DNA of 64,000 nucleotides from Halobacillus litoralis. Lineage in GTDB: Bacteria; Bacillota; Bacilli; Bacillales; Halobacillaceae. A model generated the notes under the pieces. The model worked only from the letters and a program-made list of their open reading frames with translations, had not been told where the DNA came from and did not search any database. This document shows positions 9,058 through 17,737 of the stretch, piece by piece. Positions within the stretch are counted from its first letter, which is position 1; each line of letters begins with the position of its first letter. Position numbers and translations under genes: made by a program. The DNA lies in NCBI RefSeq assembly GCF_020524085.2, contig NZ_CP129016.1:986001-1050000 (forward strand), read 5' to 3'.

Positions 9058-10431
9058 ATGAATCATAAAGAAGTAGCTGAACAATTGGTTCCGTTGCTCG
9101 GCGGCAAGGATAATGTTGTCAGTGCCACTCACTGTGCCACACGTTTACGTCTCGTCATTGAAGATGAGAGTCAAATCGATAAAGCAGCCATAGAAGAACT
9201 CGATGGGGTTAAAGGGGCGTTCTCAAGCTCTGGTCAGTTCCAGATTATCTTCGGAACAGGAACGGTCAACAAAGTGTTCACCCACTTTGGACCAATGGTC
9301 GGAGCTTCGGTGGAAGAAGAGGAAAATGACAAGTCCGTCTCTCACAAGGATGCGGCGAAAAGTAAAATGAATCCACTGGCACGTTTTGCCCGGACACTAT
9401 CGAATATTTTTGTTCCAATCATCCCGGCGATCGTTGCTGCGGGTATGCTGATGGGGCTGCTCGGCCTGATGAACACATACAACTGGGTCGATCCTGAAAG
9501 CGGAATATTCGTCATGCTGGATATGTTCTCATCTGCTTCTTTCATCATTCTGCCAATCTTGATTGGTTTTAGTGCCGCGAAGGAATTTGGCGGAAATACG
9601 TATTTGGGTGCCGTCATCGGTGGAATCATGACCCACCCGAACCTTTTGAACCCGTGGGGACTTTCTGATGCTCAGCCGGAAACACTGGATTTCCTAGGCT
9701 TTGGGGTTGAAATGCTTGGATATCAGGGAACGGTTATCCCTGTGCTATTGACGGTTTATGTGATGTCAAAAATGGAACGAGCCTTCCGTAAGGTTGTTCC
9801 GAATGCCATTGATCTATTGGTTACACCGTTCTTGACAGTTATTTTTACAGGTTTTGTTGCTTTGCTTGTCGTTGGACCACTTGGCCGTACGCTAGGTAAT
9901 GGACTGACTTCCGTGCTTGGTGTTGTGTATGACACAGCTGGTCCAATTGCAGGACTCATTTTCGGTGGCTTGTATTCAACGATTGTACTGACAGGAGTGC
10001 ACCACAGTTTCCACGCGATTGAAGCGGAACTGTTGAACGTCGGCGGAAACTACTTGCTTCCGATTTGGGCAATGGCGAACGTAGCTCAAGGGGGAGCGAC
10101 GATTGCGGTATTCTTCAAGACGAAAAACAAGAAAACGAAAGAAATTGCTCTTCCTGCAGGAATCTCTGCTTTCTTAGGAATTACAGAGCCAGCGATTTTC
10201 GGTGTCAACTTGAAATACCGTCGTCCGTTTATCGGAGCGGCGATTGGTGGAGCGCTTGGCGGTGCGTACGTCGTGTTCACAAAGGTAATGGCAAATGGAA
10301 TCGGATTGACTGGTTTACCGATGTTCGCGATAGCTCAGGATCCGATCAACTACGGAATCGGCTGTCTAATCGCGATTGGTGGTTCCATCTTGGCGACGCT
10401 TCTGCTTGGATGGAGTGAAGATACGAAATAA
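9058..10431 (+). CDS. sacP: PTS sucrose transporter subunit IIBC
   Basis: Sucrose permease of the phosphotransferase system, 457 residues, importing sucrose as sucrose-6-phosphate. The IIB domain (1-~90) has its phosphorylated Cys26 in ATHCATRLRL. A linker to ~105 leads to the IIC membrane domain (~110-455), with the sugar-site motif GITEPAIFGVNLKYRRPF. There is no IIA domain, so phosphate must come from another IIA (the glucose enzyme in B. subtilis). First gene after the RAT/terminator; site AAGGGGGAAATATC. Confidence 0.95.
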   Translation: MNHKEVAEQLVPLLGGKDNVVSATHCATRLRLVIEDESQIDKAAIEELDGVKGAFSSSGQFQIIFGTGTVNKVFTHFGPMVGASVEEEENDKSVSHKDAAKSKMNPLARFARTLSNIFVPIIPAIVAAGMLMGLLGLMNTYNWVDPESGIFVMLDMFSSASFIILPILIGFSAAKEFGGNTYLGAVIGGIMTHPNLLNPWGLSDAQPETLDFLGFGVEMLGYQGTVIPVLLTVYVMSKMERAFRKVVPNAIDLLVTPFLTVIFTGFVALLVVGPLGRTLGNGLTSVLGVVYDTAGPIAGLIFGGLYSTIVLTGVHHSFHAIEAELLNVGGNYLLPIWAMANVAQGGATIAVFFKTKNKKTKEIALPAGISAFLGITEPAIFGVNLKYRRPFIGAAIGGALGGAYVVFTKVMANGIGLTGLPMFAIAQDPINYGIGCLIAIGGSILATLLLGWSEDTK

Positions 10432-10439
10432 TAGTGACA

Positions 10440-10477
10440 AATCCTTACCAGCCCTTCGGCTGGTAGGGATTTGTTTT
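10440..10477 (+). terminator. Intra-operon terminator/attenuator
   Basis: Hairpin AATCCTTACCAGCC-CTTC-GGCTGGTAGGGATT followed by TGTTTTG between sacP and the fructokinase gene. It would lower expression of the two enzymes relative to the transporter, or mark a processing point. Confidence 0.7.
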
Positions 10478-10533
10478 GTATAGGTGAATGGAAGATAATA
10501 AAGCAAAGAACGACTTTTGGAGGAGGATGAACG

Positions 10534-11490
10534 ATGAAAAAAGGTGTCATTTCGCTTGGGGAAGCATTGATTGATTTTATCCCGTTGGATCAGGACAACA
10601 CGAACTATCAAAAGAGCCCAGGAGGTGCGCCGGCAAACGTTTCTGTCGGTGTTGCGAGACTTGGGGCGACGTCTACGTTTTTAGGGAAAGTCGGCGATGA
10701 TGTGCTCGGCCGTTTTATGAAAAAAACGCTCACCGATTACGGGGTGCAGACGCATAGCATGTTCCTGACGCCTGAGGTGAGGACAGGCGTTGTTTTTGTA
10801 ACGAATGCTGAGGATGGGGAACGAAGCTTTGACTTTTATATCCATCCAAGTGCCGATCAGTTCCTTGAAGCAGGGGAGGTCGACGTGTCCGATTTCGATA
10901 CCCATAAAGTGCTTCACTTCGGTTCGATTTCAATGATTGGTGAGACGGTCAAAGAGGCGACGCGCCATGCGGTTTCTTTGGCGAAGAAAAAAGAGATGAT
11001 TGTCTCGTATGACCCGAACCTACGCCTACCGCTTTGGGATTCAGAGGAACAGGCAAGGGAAACGATTCAGTCGATGCTGTCAGAAGCAGACCTTTTGAAA
11101 ATATCGGAGGAAGAATTGGAGTTCATCACAGGCGAAGCGGATATAGAGCGCGGGCTTGAGAAGCTTGCGGGTTACGATATTCCTTTGACACTGATTACAA
11201 TGGGTGGAGAAGGCAACTATGTGTGCACGTCTGATGGAATACAGCATGTTCCTGCCATGAAAGTGAAAGCCGTCGATACGACAGGTGCAGGCGATGCGTT
11301 TGTTTCGGGTATGTTGTACTCCTTGAATGAGTACGAAGGCGATATCACTAGCATCACACTTCCGGAAGCGGTGAAGATGGCGAAGTTTGCAAGTGTATCC
11401 GGAGCCCTTGCGGCATCGACAAAAGGTGCGATGACAGCCCTTCCGACGCGGGATGAAGTAATGAAGCATCTCGAAGAGGCAGGCGAGTAA
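10534..11490 (+). CDS. scrK: Fructokinase (PfkB family)
   Basis: Ribokinase-fold sugar kinase of 318 residues, expected to phosphorylate the fructose released from sucrose-6-phosphate. PfkB signatures are visible: the N-terminal GEALIDFIP and PGGAPANVSVGVARLG sugar-site motif, and DTTGAGDAFVSG near residue 250 with the catalytic Asp. Ribosome binding site GGAGGAGGATGAACG. Three bases separate it from the hydrolase gene, so the two are translated together. Function is assigned from the family plus the sucrose operon context. Confidence 0.92.
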   Translation: MKKGVISLGEALIDFIPLDQDNTNYQKSPGGAPANVSVGVARLGATSTFLGKVGDDVLGRFMKKTLTDYGVQTHSMFLTPEVRTGVVFVTNAEDGERSFDFYIHPSADQFLEAGEVDVSDFDTHKVLHFGSISMIGETVKEATRHAVSLAKKKEMIVSYDPNLRLPLWDSEEQARETIQSMLSEADLLKISEEELEFITGEADIERGLEKLAGYDIPLTLITMGGEGNYVCTSDGIQHVPAMKVKAVDTTGAGDAFVSGMLYSLNEYEGDITSITLPEAVKMAKFASVSGALAASTKGAMTALPTRDEVMKHLEEAGE

Positions 11491-11493
11491 TCG

Positions 11494-12945
11494 ATGAGCA
11501 AGGATCAGGAATTGCGCCGAACCGCATTTGCAGAAGTGGAAAAGTATCAGGACATTGTAGAAGCGGATCCTTATCGGCTTCATTATCACATTATGCCACC
11601 CGTCGGTTTGTTGAATGATCCAAACGGCTGGATCCAGTGGAACGGTACCTATCATTTGTTTTACCAATGGATGCCGTTCAAGACGGGTCATGGTGCGAAA
11701 TTTTGGGGACATTATTCGTCTCAGGACCTCATCAACTGGACACATGAAGATATTGCTCTTACACCCTCTGAATGGTTTGAGAAAAATGGCTGTTATTCAG
11801 GATCTGCGATTGAGCATAACGGCGAGCTTTATGCTTTTTACACAGGGAACGTGAAGGATGAGAAAGGCAATCGTGAGTCGTATCAATGCCTTGCTGTGTC
11901 CAAGGATGGCATTCATTTTGATAAAAAAGGTCCGGTCGTACACCTGCCGGAAGGATACACGGCCCATTTCCGCGACCCGAAAGTTTGGGAGCAAGATGGT
12001 TCTTACTTTATGGTGGTAGGCGCACAAACGGAAGACTTAAAAGGGGCTGTTGCGTTGCTTCGGAGTGAGGATTTACTTGCTTGGACTCATATTGGTGTCT
12101 TAGCTGGAGGGGGAGAAGACCGCTTAGGTGAGTTTGGCTATATGTTTGAATGTCCAGATTTGTTTGAGCTGGACGGCGGGGATGTCCTTGTTTTTTCACC
12201 CCAAGGGCTAGAACCTGAAGGGATGAAATATCAGAACGTCTATCAGGCAGGGTATGTGGTCGGAACGTTTGAGTCTCAGAATGGAGCCTATGAGCATGGC
12301 GATTTTTATGAGCTGGATCACGGTTTTGACTTTTATGCACCGCAGACGACGGAAGATGAGCACGGCCGCCGGGTTATGTTTGGCTGGATGAGCGTTCCGG
12401 ACCAGGATGAACAGGAGCACCCAACCATAAAGCATCAGTGGCTGCATAATATGACCCTTCCGCGTGAGATGAAGCTCGTGGATGGAAGAGTCTATCAAAC
12501 ACCAGTGGCGGAGCTTGAGGACTTACGTAAGGATGATGTGGTGGAACGAGAAGTCGAGATTGATCACGAGACACTTGAGGTGGACGGTGTCAAAGGGAAA
12601 GCAGTTGAGATGAAGTTTGAAGATATCAACGTTTCTAAAGGTTGGTTCTCGCTTGAGATTGGCGGAGCTGCACGTATCGTTTATTCCAGTGAGCAAAGAA
12701 CTTTCACATTGGAACGCGAAAGTTACGTAGACGGTGTCGTTGAGAAGCGGCAGACCGAAGTTGCCGAGTTGAAGGACCTGCATATCTTTATCGATACGTC
12801 GTCCGTAGAAGTGTTTGTCAATGGAGGCGCACATGTCTTCACAGCCCGTTTCTACCCAGCGCCCAACAACGATAGAATTCAATTTACCGCATCACAGAAA
12901 ACCTCCCTCAACCTTAAAAAATGGGACTTGAGGAAAGTGTTTTAA
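11494..12945 (+). CDS. sacA: Sucrose-6-phosphate hydrolase (GH32)
   Basis: Cytoplasmic invertase of 483 residues that splits sucrose-6-phosphate into glucose-6-phosphate and fructose. The GH32 five-bladed propeller carries the nucleophile in LLNDPNGWIQW, the transition-state Asp in FRDPKVW and the acid/base Glu in FECPDLF. The C-terminal ~120 residues form the beta-sandwich. No signal peptide, as expected for an enzyme acting on the PTS product. Last gene of the sac operon. Confidence 0.96.
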   Translation: MSKDQELRRTAFAEVEKYQDIVEADPYRLHYHIMPPVGLLNDPNGWIQWNGTYHLFYQWMPFKTGHGAKFWGHYSSQDLINWTHEDIALTPSEWFEKNGCYSGSAIEHNGELYAFYTGNVKDEKGNRESYQCLAVSKDGIHFDKKGPVVHLPEGYTAHFRDPKVWEQDGSYFMVVGAQTEDLKGAVALLRSEDLLAWTHIGVLAGGGEDRLGEFGYMFECPDLFELDGGDVLVFSPQGLEPEGMKYQNVYQAGYVVGTFESQNGAYEHGDFYELDHGFDFYAPQTTEDEHGRRVMFGWMSVPDQDEQEHPTIKHQWLHNMTLPREMKLVDGRVYQTPVAELEDLRKDDVVEREVEIDHETLEVDGVKGKAVEMKFEDINVSKGWFSLEIGGAARIVYSSEQRTFTLERESYVDGVVEKRQTEVAELKDLHIFIDTSSVEVFVNGGAHVFTARFYPAPNNDRIQFTASQKTSLNLKKWDLRKVF

Positions 12946-12952
12946 TTTCCAT

Positions 12953-12992
12953 TATCTGTATGACCTGGTACGTAAAAATATGGTATCTAAAA
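12953..12992 (+). repeat. Dispersed ~30-nt motif, copy 1
   Basis: CTGTATGACCTGGTACG followed by TAAAAATATGG. The core TATGACCTGGTAC and the trailing AATATGG recur at 14255-14302 (same strand) and, on the other strand, at 32471-32512 and 33291-33330. The copies lie between genes. Function unknown. Confidence 0.6.
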
Positions 12993-12997
12993 CAGTA

Positions 12998-13052
12998 AAG
13001 GAAGCCGAAGCTCGCTTAGAATGTGTCTAAGTAGGCTTCGGCTTCTTTTTTG
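12998..13052 (+). terminator. Terminator of the sac operon
   Basis: GAAGCCGAAGC pairs with GCTTCGGCTTC, followed by TTTTTTG. It overlaps the last codons of the convergent gene at 13016. Confidence 0.75.
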
Positions 13053-13720
13053 TTGGGGAAAATTTTGTTGTGGCCCATTTCGTCCATTCGCTGTTTCAAG
13101 TATGGGTACATGTATTCAGCATGTGTGTAGAGAGCGATGGCTGAGGGTTTTTTGGAGGCGACAAGGGTGCGTAGTTCTTCCATTTCCCCTTCTACATCAG
13201 GAGTATTGATCTTTTCGCCGTTCATATCAATGAGGATCGTAAATCCTTCAGTCGTGTGCTCCAAGCTCTCTTTAATTGCGTTGCAGTAAATATTGACGTT
13301 TTCCTTCGTAATGAGTTCGCGTATTTTAATAAACTGTCTTTGGGTGGCCGGGTCGTAATAGACAATAAATTTCGAATGGTAGTACCAGTCTGTGAGCTCA
13401 AACATGATGGAGTGGGCTTCTACTTCCACACGAATGAAGGCTTCATTTTCACGGCCGTCCATAATCATACTTTTGAAGAATTGAAGCTGTGCTTCTTCTT
13501 TTCTTAGGTGAAAGATGATGGAAGAACGATTCCCACGCCCGCGTCCAGGAATCCAGGTCAGCCACCTGAGATCTTCCATCTTTTTTATAATGATCCTTAA
13601 GTTCCTCAGCGTATAAAAAAGATCATCCGCCAGCTGCTGCATGTTGACTTCCACCTGCTCTTCTTCTCCTACCTTATGAAAATGTGTTCGCAAACGAATA
13701 TACGTTTCCTCAAGCTTCAC
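13016..13720 (-). CDS. SgrR_N-type DNA-binding protein with unknown C-terminal domain
   Basis: Protein of 234 residues. The first ~110 residues match the SgrR N-terminal winged-helix: MKLEETYIRLR, a two-helix motif with MQQLADDLFYTLRNLRIIIKK, then DLRWLTWIPGRGRGNRS. In SgrR-type proteins this is followed by a solute-binding domain, but here the C-terminal ~100 residues (FTILIDMNGEKINTPDVEGE to AEAYLDTF) instead look like a short alpha/beta fold resembling SpoIIAA-like/STAS modules. No signal or membrane segment. Likely a transcription factor; ligand and targets unknown. Convergent with the sac operon and flanked by two copies of a dispersed motif. Confidence 0.7.
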   Translation of the reverse strand: MKLEETYIRLRTHFHKVGEEEQVEVNMQQLADDLFYTLRNLRIIIKKMEDLRWLTWIPGRGRGNRSSIIFHLRKEEAQLQFFKSMIMDGRENEAFIRVEVEAHSIMFELTDWYYHSKFIVYYDPATQRQFIKIRELITKENVNIYCNAIKESLEHTTEGFTILIDMNGEKINTPDVEGEMEELRTLVASKKPSAIALYTHAEYMYPYLKQRMDEMGHNKIFPNKKEAEAYLDTF

Positions 13721-14254
13721 AGTCTTCTCATCTCCTAAAAAGCGGAATTTTCAACGCATGACCTCTGCCTCTTTATCTTTCTCTATTCCTGATATGATTG
13801 AATTAGAAGTTAAAAACAGTATAACAATTTGCCTTCGGAATAGGGACGTACATTCAGTTCTCTCCATACAATCTCCTGCCTTTTTGTTCAGTAAGTTAAC
13901 TTGTCTGAAATTAGGGCATGTGAATCATTGCGTTGACTTTGTCGGCACCTTCCCCCGTGAAAGTTTGGAAATGTTGGGTCTTAGTTTTTAAGTGCGAAAA
14001 TATGGGATAACATGTAAGGGGTAAGATCATGATCAAATTCATATTATTTATACAGAAGGTGGTTGTACGGATATTATCGATGAATGGATGTTTGCAAATT
14101 ACTACAATGAAGAACGGTCCGCATTTCAGTTTAGAAATCATTCTAACTAAAAAGAAGCGGCTTCCTTTATATCATAAGACCATCCCAATCTTAGAGAGAT
14201 CAGGAGATGACCTTGAAAAAAGAAAGGTACTTCATAAGTGTGATTAGTAGGGTT
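13721..14254 (+). other. Intergenic region with a possible decayed gene end
   Basis: No convincing intact gene. One frame (14025-14150, ending TAA) reads like protein: IIYTEGGCTDIIDEWMFANY and so on. It resembles the last helices of a TetR-type ligand domain, but it has no start after the preceding stop. An ATG at 14029 in another frame has a good site (AAGGGGTAAGATC) and would give an unremarkable 72-residue peptide. A one-base shift between the two frames near 14055 would join them. I treat it as a probable gene remnant. Confidence 0.3.
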
Positions 14255-14302
14255 TTTAATTCCCATAAAATGTATGACCTCCTGGTACGCCAATATATGG
14301 GA
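14255..14302 (+). repeat. Dispersed ~30-nt motif, copy 2
   Basis: TTCCCATAAAATGTATGACC, then TCCTGGTACGCCAATATATGGGAA. Same strand as copy 1, with two extra bases (CT/TC) inside the core. The outer CCCATA and TATGGG form an inverted pair. Confidence 0.6.
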
Positions 14303-14304
14303 AA

Positions 14305-14335
14305 AGACGGTCCTATCATGGACCGTCTTCTTTGG
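14305..14335 (-). terminator. Terminator of the lipase gene
   Basis: Minus-strand hairpin AAGACGGTCC / GGACCGTCTT followed by TTCCC, just after the lipase stop. Confidence 0.65.
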
Positions 14336-15835
14336 TTATGGTGTGTAGAGCTTCCCTTTATCATCGATGTAAACGGATTGGATGATGGTCCGTTCGACAG
14401 GTGTACCTTCGTAGGTGCCTTTCACGTCAATCGTCATATTGTAGACCCCTTCACCCAGGCTTGGGATGTTAAAGTTATTCCCACTCTTCTTGGCATTCCA
14501 TTTCTTCTCTTTCAATTTCCCGTTTTTATCATAGTACTCGATCGTCATTTCGGTGGTGACATTCAGTTTTTTGTTTCCTTTCACTTTCATTTGATTACCT
14601 TCCACTTCACTACTGAGCATGGCATCGACTGGACTTTCAAAGGTCGTGTTCAGAAGGTAACGTTCTTTTTGGTTAGCTTTCGTTTCCAGTGTCCACTGCC
14701 CAGCTTCCGGTTTTTCAAAGGTGATGGTGTGGTGAAAGGCTCCATTGAAAAACTCAGTATTGTCAGCCGTCACATCGAAGTCGGCATACGTTTTTTTACT
14801 CGGTGATGTGAGTGTTAAGGAGGTATCTTTTTGATCACTCATCCAGTCGAAGGTGACGGAATCCACTTCTTTTTCTACCGCTACCCTTTCCTTATGTGTC
14901 CCGACATATTCCCCACCGTTTACATAATGCCCCGCAGTTGTTTCCGCTTCTTCCGTGACGGCGGCTGCCTCGAAGCTTGCGATAGAAGCCGAATAAGCCA
15001 TGCTTTCGTTAAGATAATCTTTAAAGAGGTTAAAGGTGGAGGACCCTTCTTTGATCGTCGTATGATTCCATCTTCCTACACTTATTTCAGTAGCGTAAGG
15101 AAGGCGGGAACTTTGGACAGTAACAGCGCCGTCATTGCTACCATAGGAGCTTAAATAAAGACCACCCCAGTAGAGAGCGCTTCCAAAACTGCCCCACTTC
15201 GTTCCTCCGAATGTGTAAAAAGGGGTATTGTACACATTGGCATGGCTGTCTGTAACGGAGCGGTAATAATCCATGTAGCCGGTTTGGAGGGAGTAGGTGC
15301 CATCATTTTTACTTCCTATGATACCGGCAAGCCAGCCCGCCCAGCTGCTGTAGGCTAGGTCTGCGAGTTGTGAGCCGCGATGTGGTGAAGACAATGTAAT
15401 GACACGTTCAATATACGGATCTGCTCCGTAATGAACGAGAGCGGATTGGGTATCTACACCGCCTTTACTATGGGCGACGACAACAACTTTTTCGCCGAAG
15501 TAGTTATAGATTTCCTTTACTTTTTCGGCTAAAAGAGCTCCGTTGTCCCACATGCTCTTACCGGCATTGAGGTCGATGAAAGCTGTTTCATAGCCGTTTT
15601 GATAGGCGGTTGTGTACATATTGTTGTTTTCATACCAAGTGTTTGAGGAGCTGTTCAATCCGTGTACAAAAAGAATGGGGTGTGAGTTAGCGGTGATTGT
15701 AGAAGGAGTTTCCCCGACATACCATTCGCCAGGGTTACCCGATGCACCATCCTTGATCGATCCAGCCATACTGACGGATGGTACGGTGAGAAAAAAGGCA
15801 GTAAAAACGACGAACCACTTCTTAAAGTTAAGCAT
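14336..15835 (-). CDS. Secreted alpha/beta-hydrolase (lipase-like)
   Basis: Exported esterase/lipase of 499 residues. The N-terminus is a typical signal peptide (MLNFKKWFVVFTAFFLTVPS, VSMAGS). The catalytic domain (~35-290) has the oxyanion strand PILFVHGLNSSSNTW and the nucleophile elbow VVVAHSKGGVD; the substitution of Lys after Ser resembles the AHSxG lipases of Bacillus. The C-terminal ~200 residues (from about 300) are beta-rich, with no catalytic motif, and may be a surface or stabilising domain. Substrate not predictable beyond acyl esters. Confidence 0.85.
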   Translation of the reverse strand: MLNFKKWFVVFTAFFLTVPSVSMAGSIKDGASGNPGEWYVGETPSTITANSHPILFVHGLNSSSNTWYENNNMYTTAYQNGYETAFIDLNAGKSMWDNGALLAEKVKEIYNYFGEKVVVVAHSKGGVDTQSALVHYGADPYIERVITLSSPHRGSQLADLAYSSWAGWLAGIIGSKNDGTYSLQTGYMDYYRSVTDSHANVYNTPFYTFGGTKWGSFGSALYWGGLYLSSYGSNDGAVTVQSSRLPYATEISVGRWNHTTIKEGSSTFNLFKDYLNESMAYSASIASFEAAAVTEEAETTAGHYVNGGEYVGTHKERVAVEKEVDSVTFDWMSDQKDTSLTLTSPSKKTYADFDVTADNTEFFNGAFHHTITFEKPEAGQWTLETKANQKERYLLNTTFESPVDAMLSSEVEGNQMKVKGNKKLNVTTEMTIEYYDKNGKLKEKKWNAKKSGNNFNIPSLGEGVYNMTIDVKGTYEGTPVERTIIQSVYIDDKGKLYTP

Positions 15836-16032
15836 TTCCTGTCTCCTTTAAAAAAGTTTTTGGAGTCGTGTAGATGGGTTATGTAGGTGTCTCCTTCTAT
15901 ACCATTCGTTGTACAATGCTCATTTCCTCCATTTGGAAAATGGGAAGTTTTGTTGAAATATGTTTCTTAGGCCTTCCGCTTCCAAGGTGGCTCACATAGG
16001 ATGGATTATGAGCAAATGGGGGAGGAATGAGG

Positions 16033-16401
16033 ATGTCCCACAGAATCACTTCAGGTAATCGTCTTCTTTTCGTCACGGAACCAGGCGGCCAGGTCATTGA
16101 GGAAGGACAAACGGTCGATTTGACGGAAGAATATCCGGCGGGCATCGATGTCAGCCCTTTTTATACGATTCGGGTGGCCGGGGGAAACCGGGTGGTCTCA
16201 GAAGGCGCCGTCACGTTCAAGTTACTTATGAAAGTCAATCAGGTCAGTTTTTTAACCCTCGATCAGATTACGGTGTATCCGGGAGAACGGTTCAACCGTA
16301 CCTATAATGTGCCGGGGCTTGGGTTGGGGATTAAAGCGGAAGCAGAAAATGGTTCGGGCGTAGATGCCGTCGATTTAGTTGTGATCGGGTTTAAGTTCTA
16401 G
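16033..16401 (+). CDS. Conserved-looking hypothetical protein
   Basis: About 122 residues starting MSHRITSGNRLLFVT. An ATG at 16027 abuts the GGGGGAGGA site, so the second ATG at 16033, 7 nt away, is preferred. The product is beta-rich and acidic, without signal peptide, membrane segment or cysteine, ending in AVDLVVIGFKF. I do not recognise the family. It stands alone with its own terminator. Confidence 0.55.
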   Translation: MSHRITSGNRLLFVTEPGGQVIEEGQTVDLTEEYPAGIDVSPFYTIRVAGGNRVVSEGAVTFKLLMKVNQVSFLTLDQITVYPGERFNRTYNVPGLGLGIKAEAENGSGVDAVDLVVIGFKF

Positions 16402-16416
16402 AATGGAAATAAGGAC

Positions 16417-16455
16417 ATAAAAAAGGACGCCTCCGCTAAAAGACGTCCTTTTGCT
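16417..16455 (+). terminator. Bidirectional terminator
   Basis: AAAAAGGACG ... CGTCCTTTT hairpin between convergent genes, with A-rich and T-rich flanks that suit both strands. Confidence 0.7.
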
Positions 16456-16797
16456 TTATTCTTTTTCAATGGTGTAGGTGCCTCGTGCGGTTTCCAGTGT
16501 GAAGCGGTCATTCAAGTATTGGTATCGAGTCGAATCTTCCAGGGGAATTTCATAGTAGGCGGATGGCAGCGGCTGGGCGCTTTGTGCATCCGTTTCTGTC
16601 TGTCCCTGGCCATGTAAGTAAAGCGCGTGCATCGGTGTGTAATCGTCGAGACGGCGCGTGTGAGTCTCATAAGATATGTGATCAAGGGTCATCGTGATGG
16701 TATCCTCATCGCGTAGCTCGTGTTTCTGAATACGAATGTTTTCCCCCTGCCACTGTTGCAGGCGCTGGTTGAATTCTTCAATCGTTAAATCGTTCAT
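16456..16797 (-). CDS. Hypothetical cytoplasmic protein, 113 residues
   Basis: The frame opens at 16911, but the ATG at 16797 follows GGAGGGATCAGC and begins MNDLTIEEFNQRLQQW; I take this as the start. The protein is acidic and hydrophilic, with no membrane or signal segment, and ends FTLETARGTYTIEKE. Family not recognised. Convergent with the gene at 16033 and divergent from the lipoprotein at 17014. Confidence 0.6.
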   Translation of the reverse strand: MNDLTIEEFNQRLQQWQGENIRIQKHELRDEDTITMTLDHISYETHTRRLDDYTPMHALYLHGQGQTETDAQSAQPLPSAYYEIPLEDSTRYQYLNDRFTLETARGTYTIEKE

Positions 16798-17013
16798 GCT
16801 GATCCCTCCTGCGTTTATCTTTTCCACAAGGGTCGTAAACATGCAGGTGATGCTTCCCATATCATGGTAAAATGAAGGCGGAACAGTAATTCCAGTGATG
16901 ATACCGTCCAATGGATGGATATATTTATACGGAGAATATACAAATTAAAGCTAGGATCTATCCATGGAAGGACGATGGCTTACATATAAATCAGATGGAG
17001 GAGGGACCATTCT

Positions 17014-17706
17014 ATGAGTAAATTCGGACAAGTTTTCGTAGTGATTTTTATGGTCACTATTTTGACGGCGTGCGTGGAAGGGGACTTGAAACTGAAGATT
17101 AATAAAGATGGAAGCGGTGAACATACGATCACGGCAGGCGTTGAAGATGACACGTTGAGTCGCTTCGGAAACCGCGCTGAGAATACGATGAATTCCGTTT
17201 CAGAAGAGCTTGAGTCAAAAGGTTACGAAGTGGAATCTTATCATAAGAGCGGCTTTACTGGTTTTCGGGCTAAAAAGAACTTTGAGGATGTGCAGGAGAT
17301 GGAAATCCTGCCTGTGTCGAGTGGTATGACAGAAGCAGGTGTTGCGCCTGCGATTGGCAACGTTCCAGTCGAGATGACGACAGAAGGGGGTATTTTTACA
17401 ACGACATACAAAGTGGAAGCAGAACTCGACCTCTCGAATTCAGGGGTCATCGGAGGCATGCAGTCACTTGTTGCGGATCAGTTGGATCTTACGTTTACCC
17501 TTGACCTTCCTATAAAACCGAAGTCTCATAATGCTGACCGTGTGGATGGAGATGTATTGCAATGGGACATCCGGGCAGCTGGTGAAACGAACATGATGGT
17601 GGAAATGGTTGTACCGAACGTGAAAAACATCATCATTGCAGGGGTGGCAGCAGTAGTTGTATTAGGACTGATCTTCTTCCTTATTCGAAAACGACGCCGG
17701 AATTAA
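17014..17706 (+). CDS. Membrane-anchored lipoprotein (LppM/DUF3153-like)
   Basis: Exported protein of 230 residues. A lipoprotein signal (MSKFGQVFVVIFMVTILTAC) puts the lipidated Cys at residue 20. The body is beta-rich and begins EGDLKLKINKDGSGEH, as in LppM/DUF3153-type lipoproteins. A C-terminal transmembrane helix (IIIAGVAAVVVLGLIFFLI) and RKRRRN tail anchor it a second time. Role unknown; probably cell envelope. Single gene with strong terminator; site GGAGGAGGGACCATTCT. Confidence 0.75.
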   Translation: MSKFGQVFVVIFMVTILTACVEGDLKLKINKDGSGEHTITAGVEDDTLSRFGNRAENTMNSVSEELESKGYEVESYHKSGFTGFRAKKNFEDVQEMEILPVSSGMTEAGVAPAIGNVPVEMTTEGGIFTTTYKVEAELDLSNSGVIGGMQSLVADQLDLTFTLDLPIKPKSHNADRVDGDVLQWDIRAAGETNMMVEMVVPNVKNIIIAGVAAVVVLGLIFFLIRKRRRN

Positions 17707-17737
17707 AAAACTCCCACATTAACGGGAGTTTTTTTGT
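17703..17737 (+). terminator. Bidirectional terminator
   Basis: AAAAAACTCCC / GGGAGTTTTTTT hairpin with a short ACATTAAC loop, between the convergent lipoprotein and cryptochrome genes. Confidence 0.85.
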
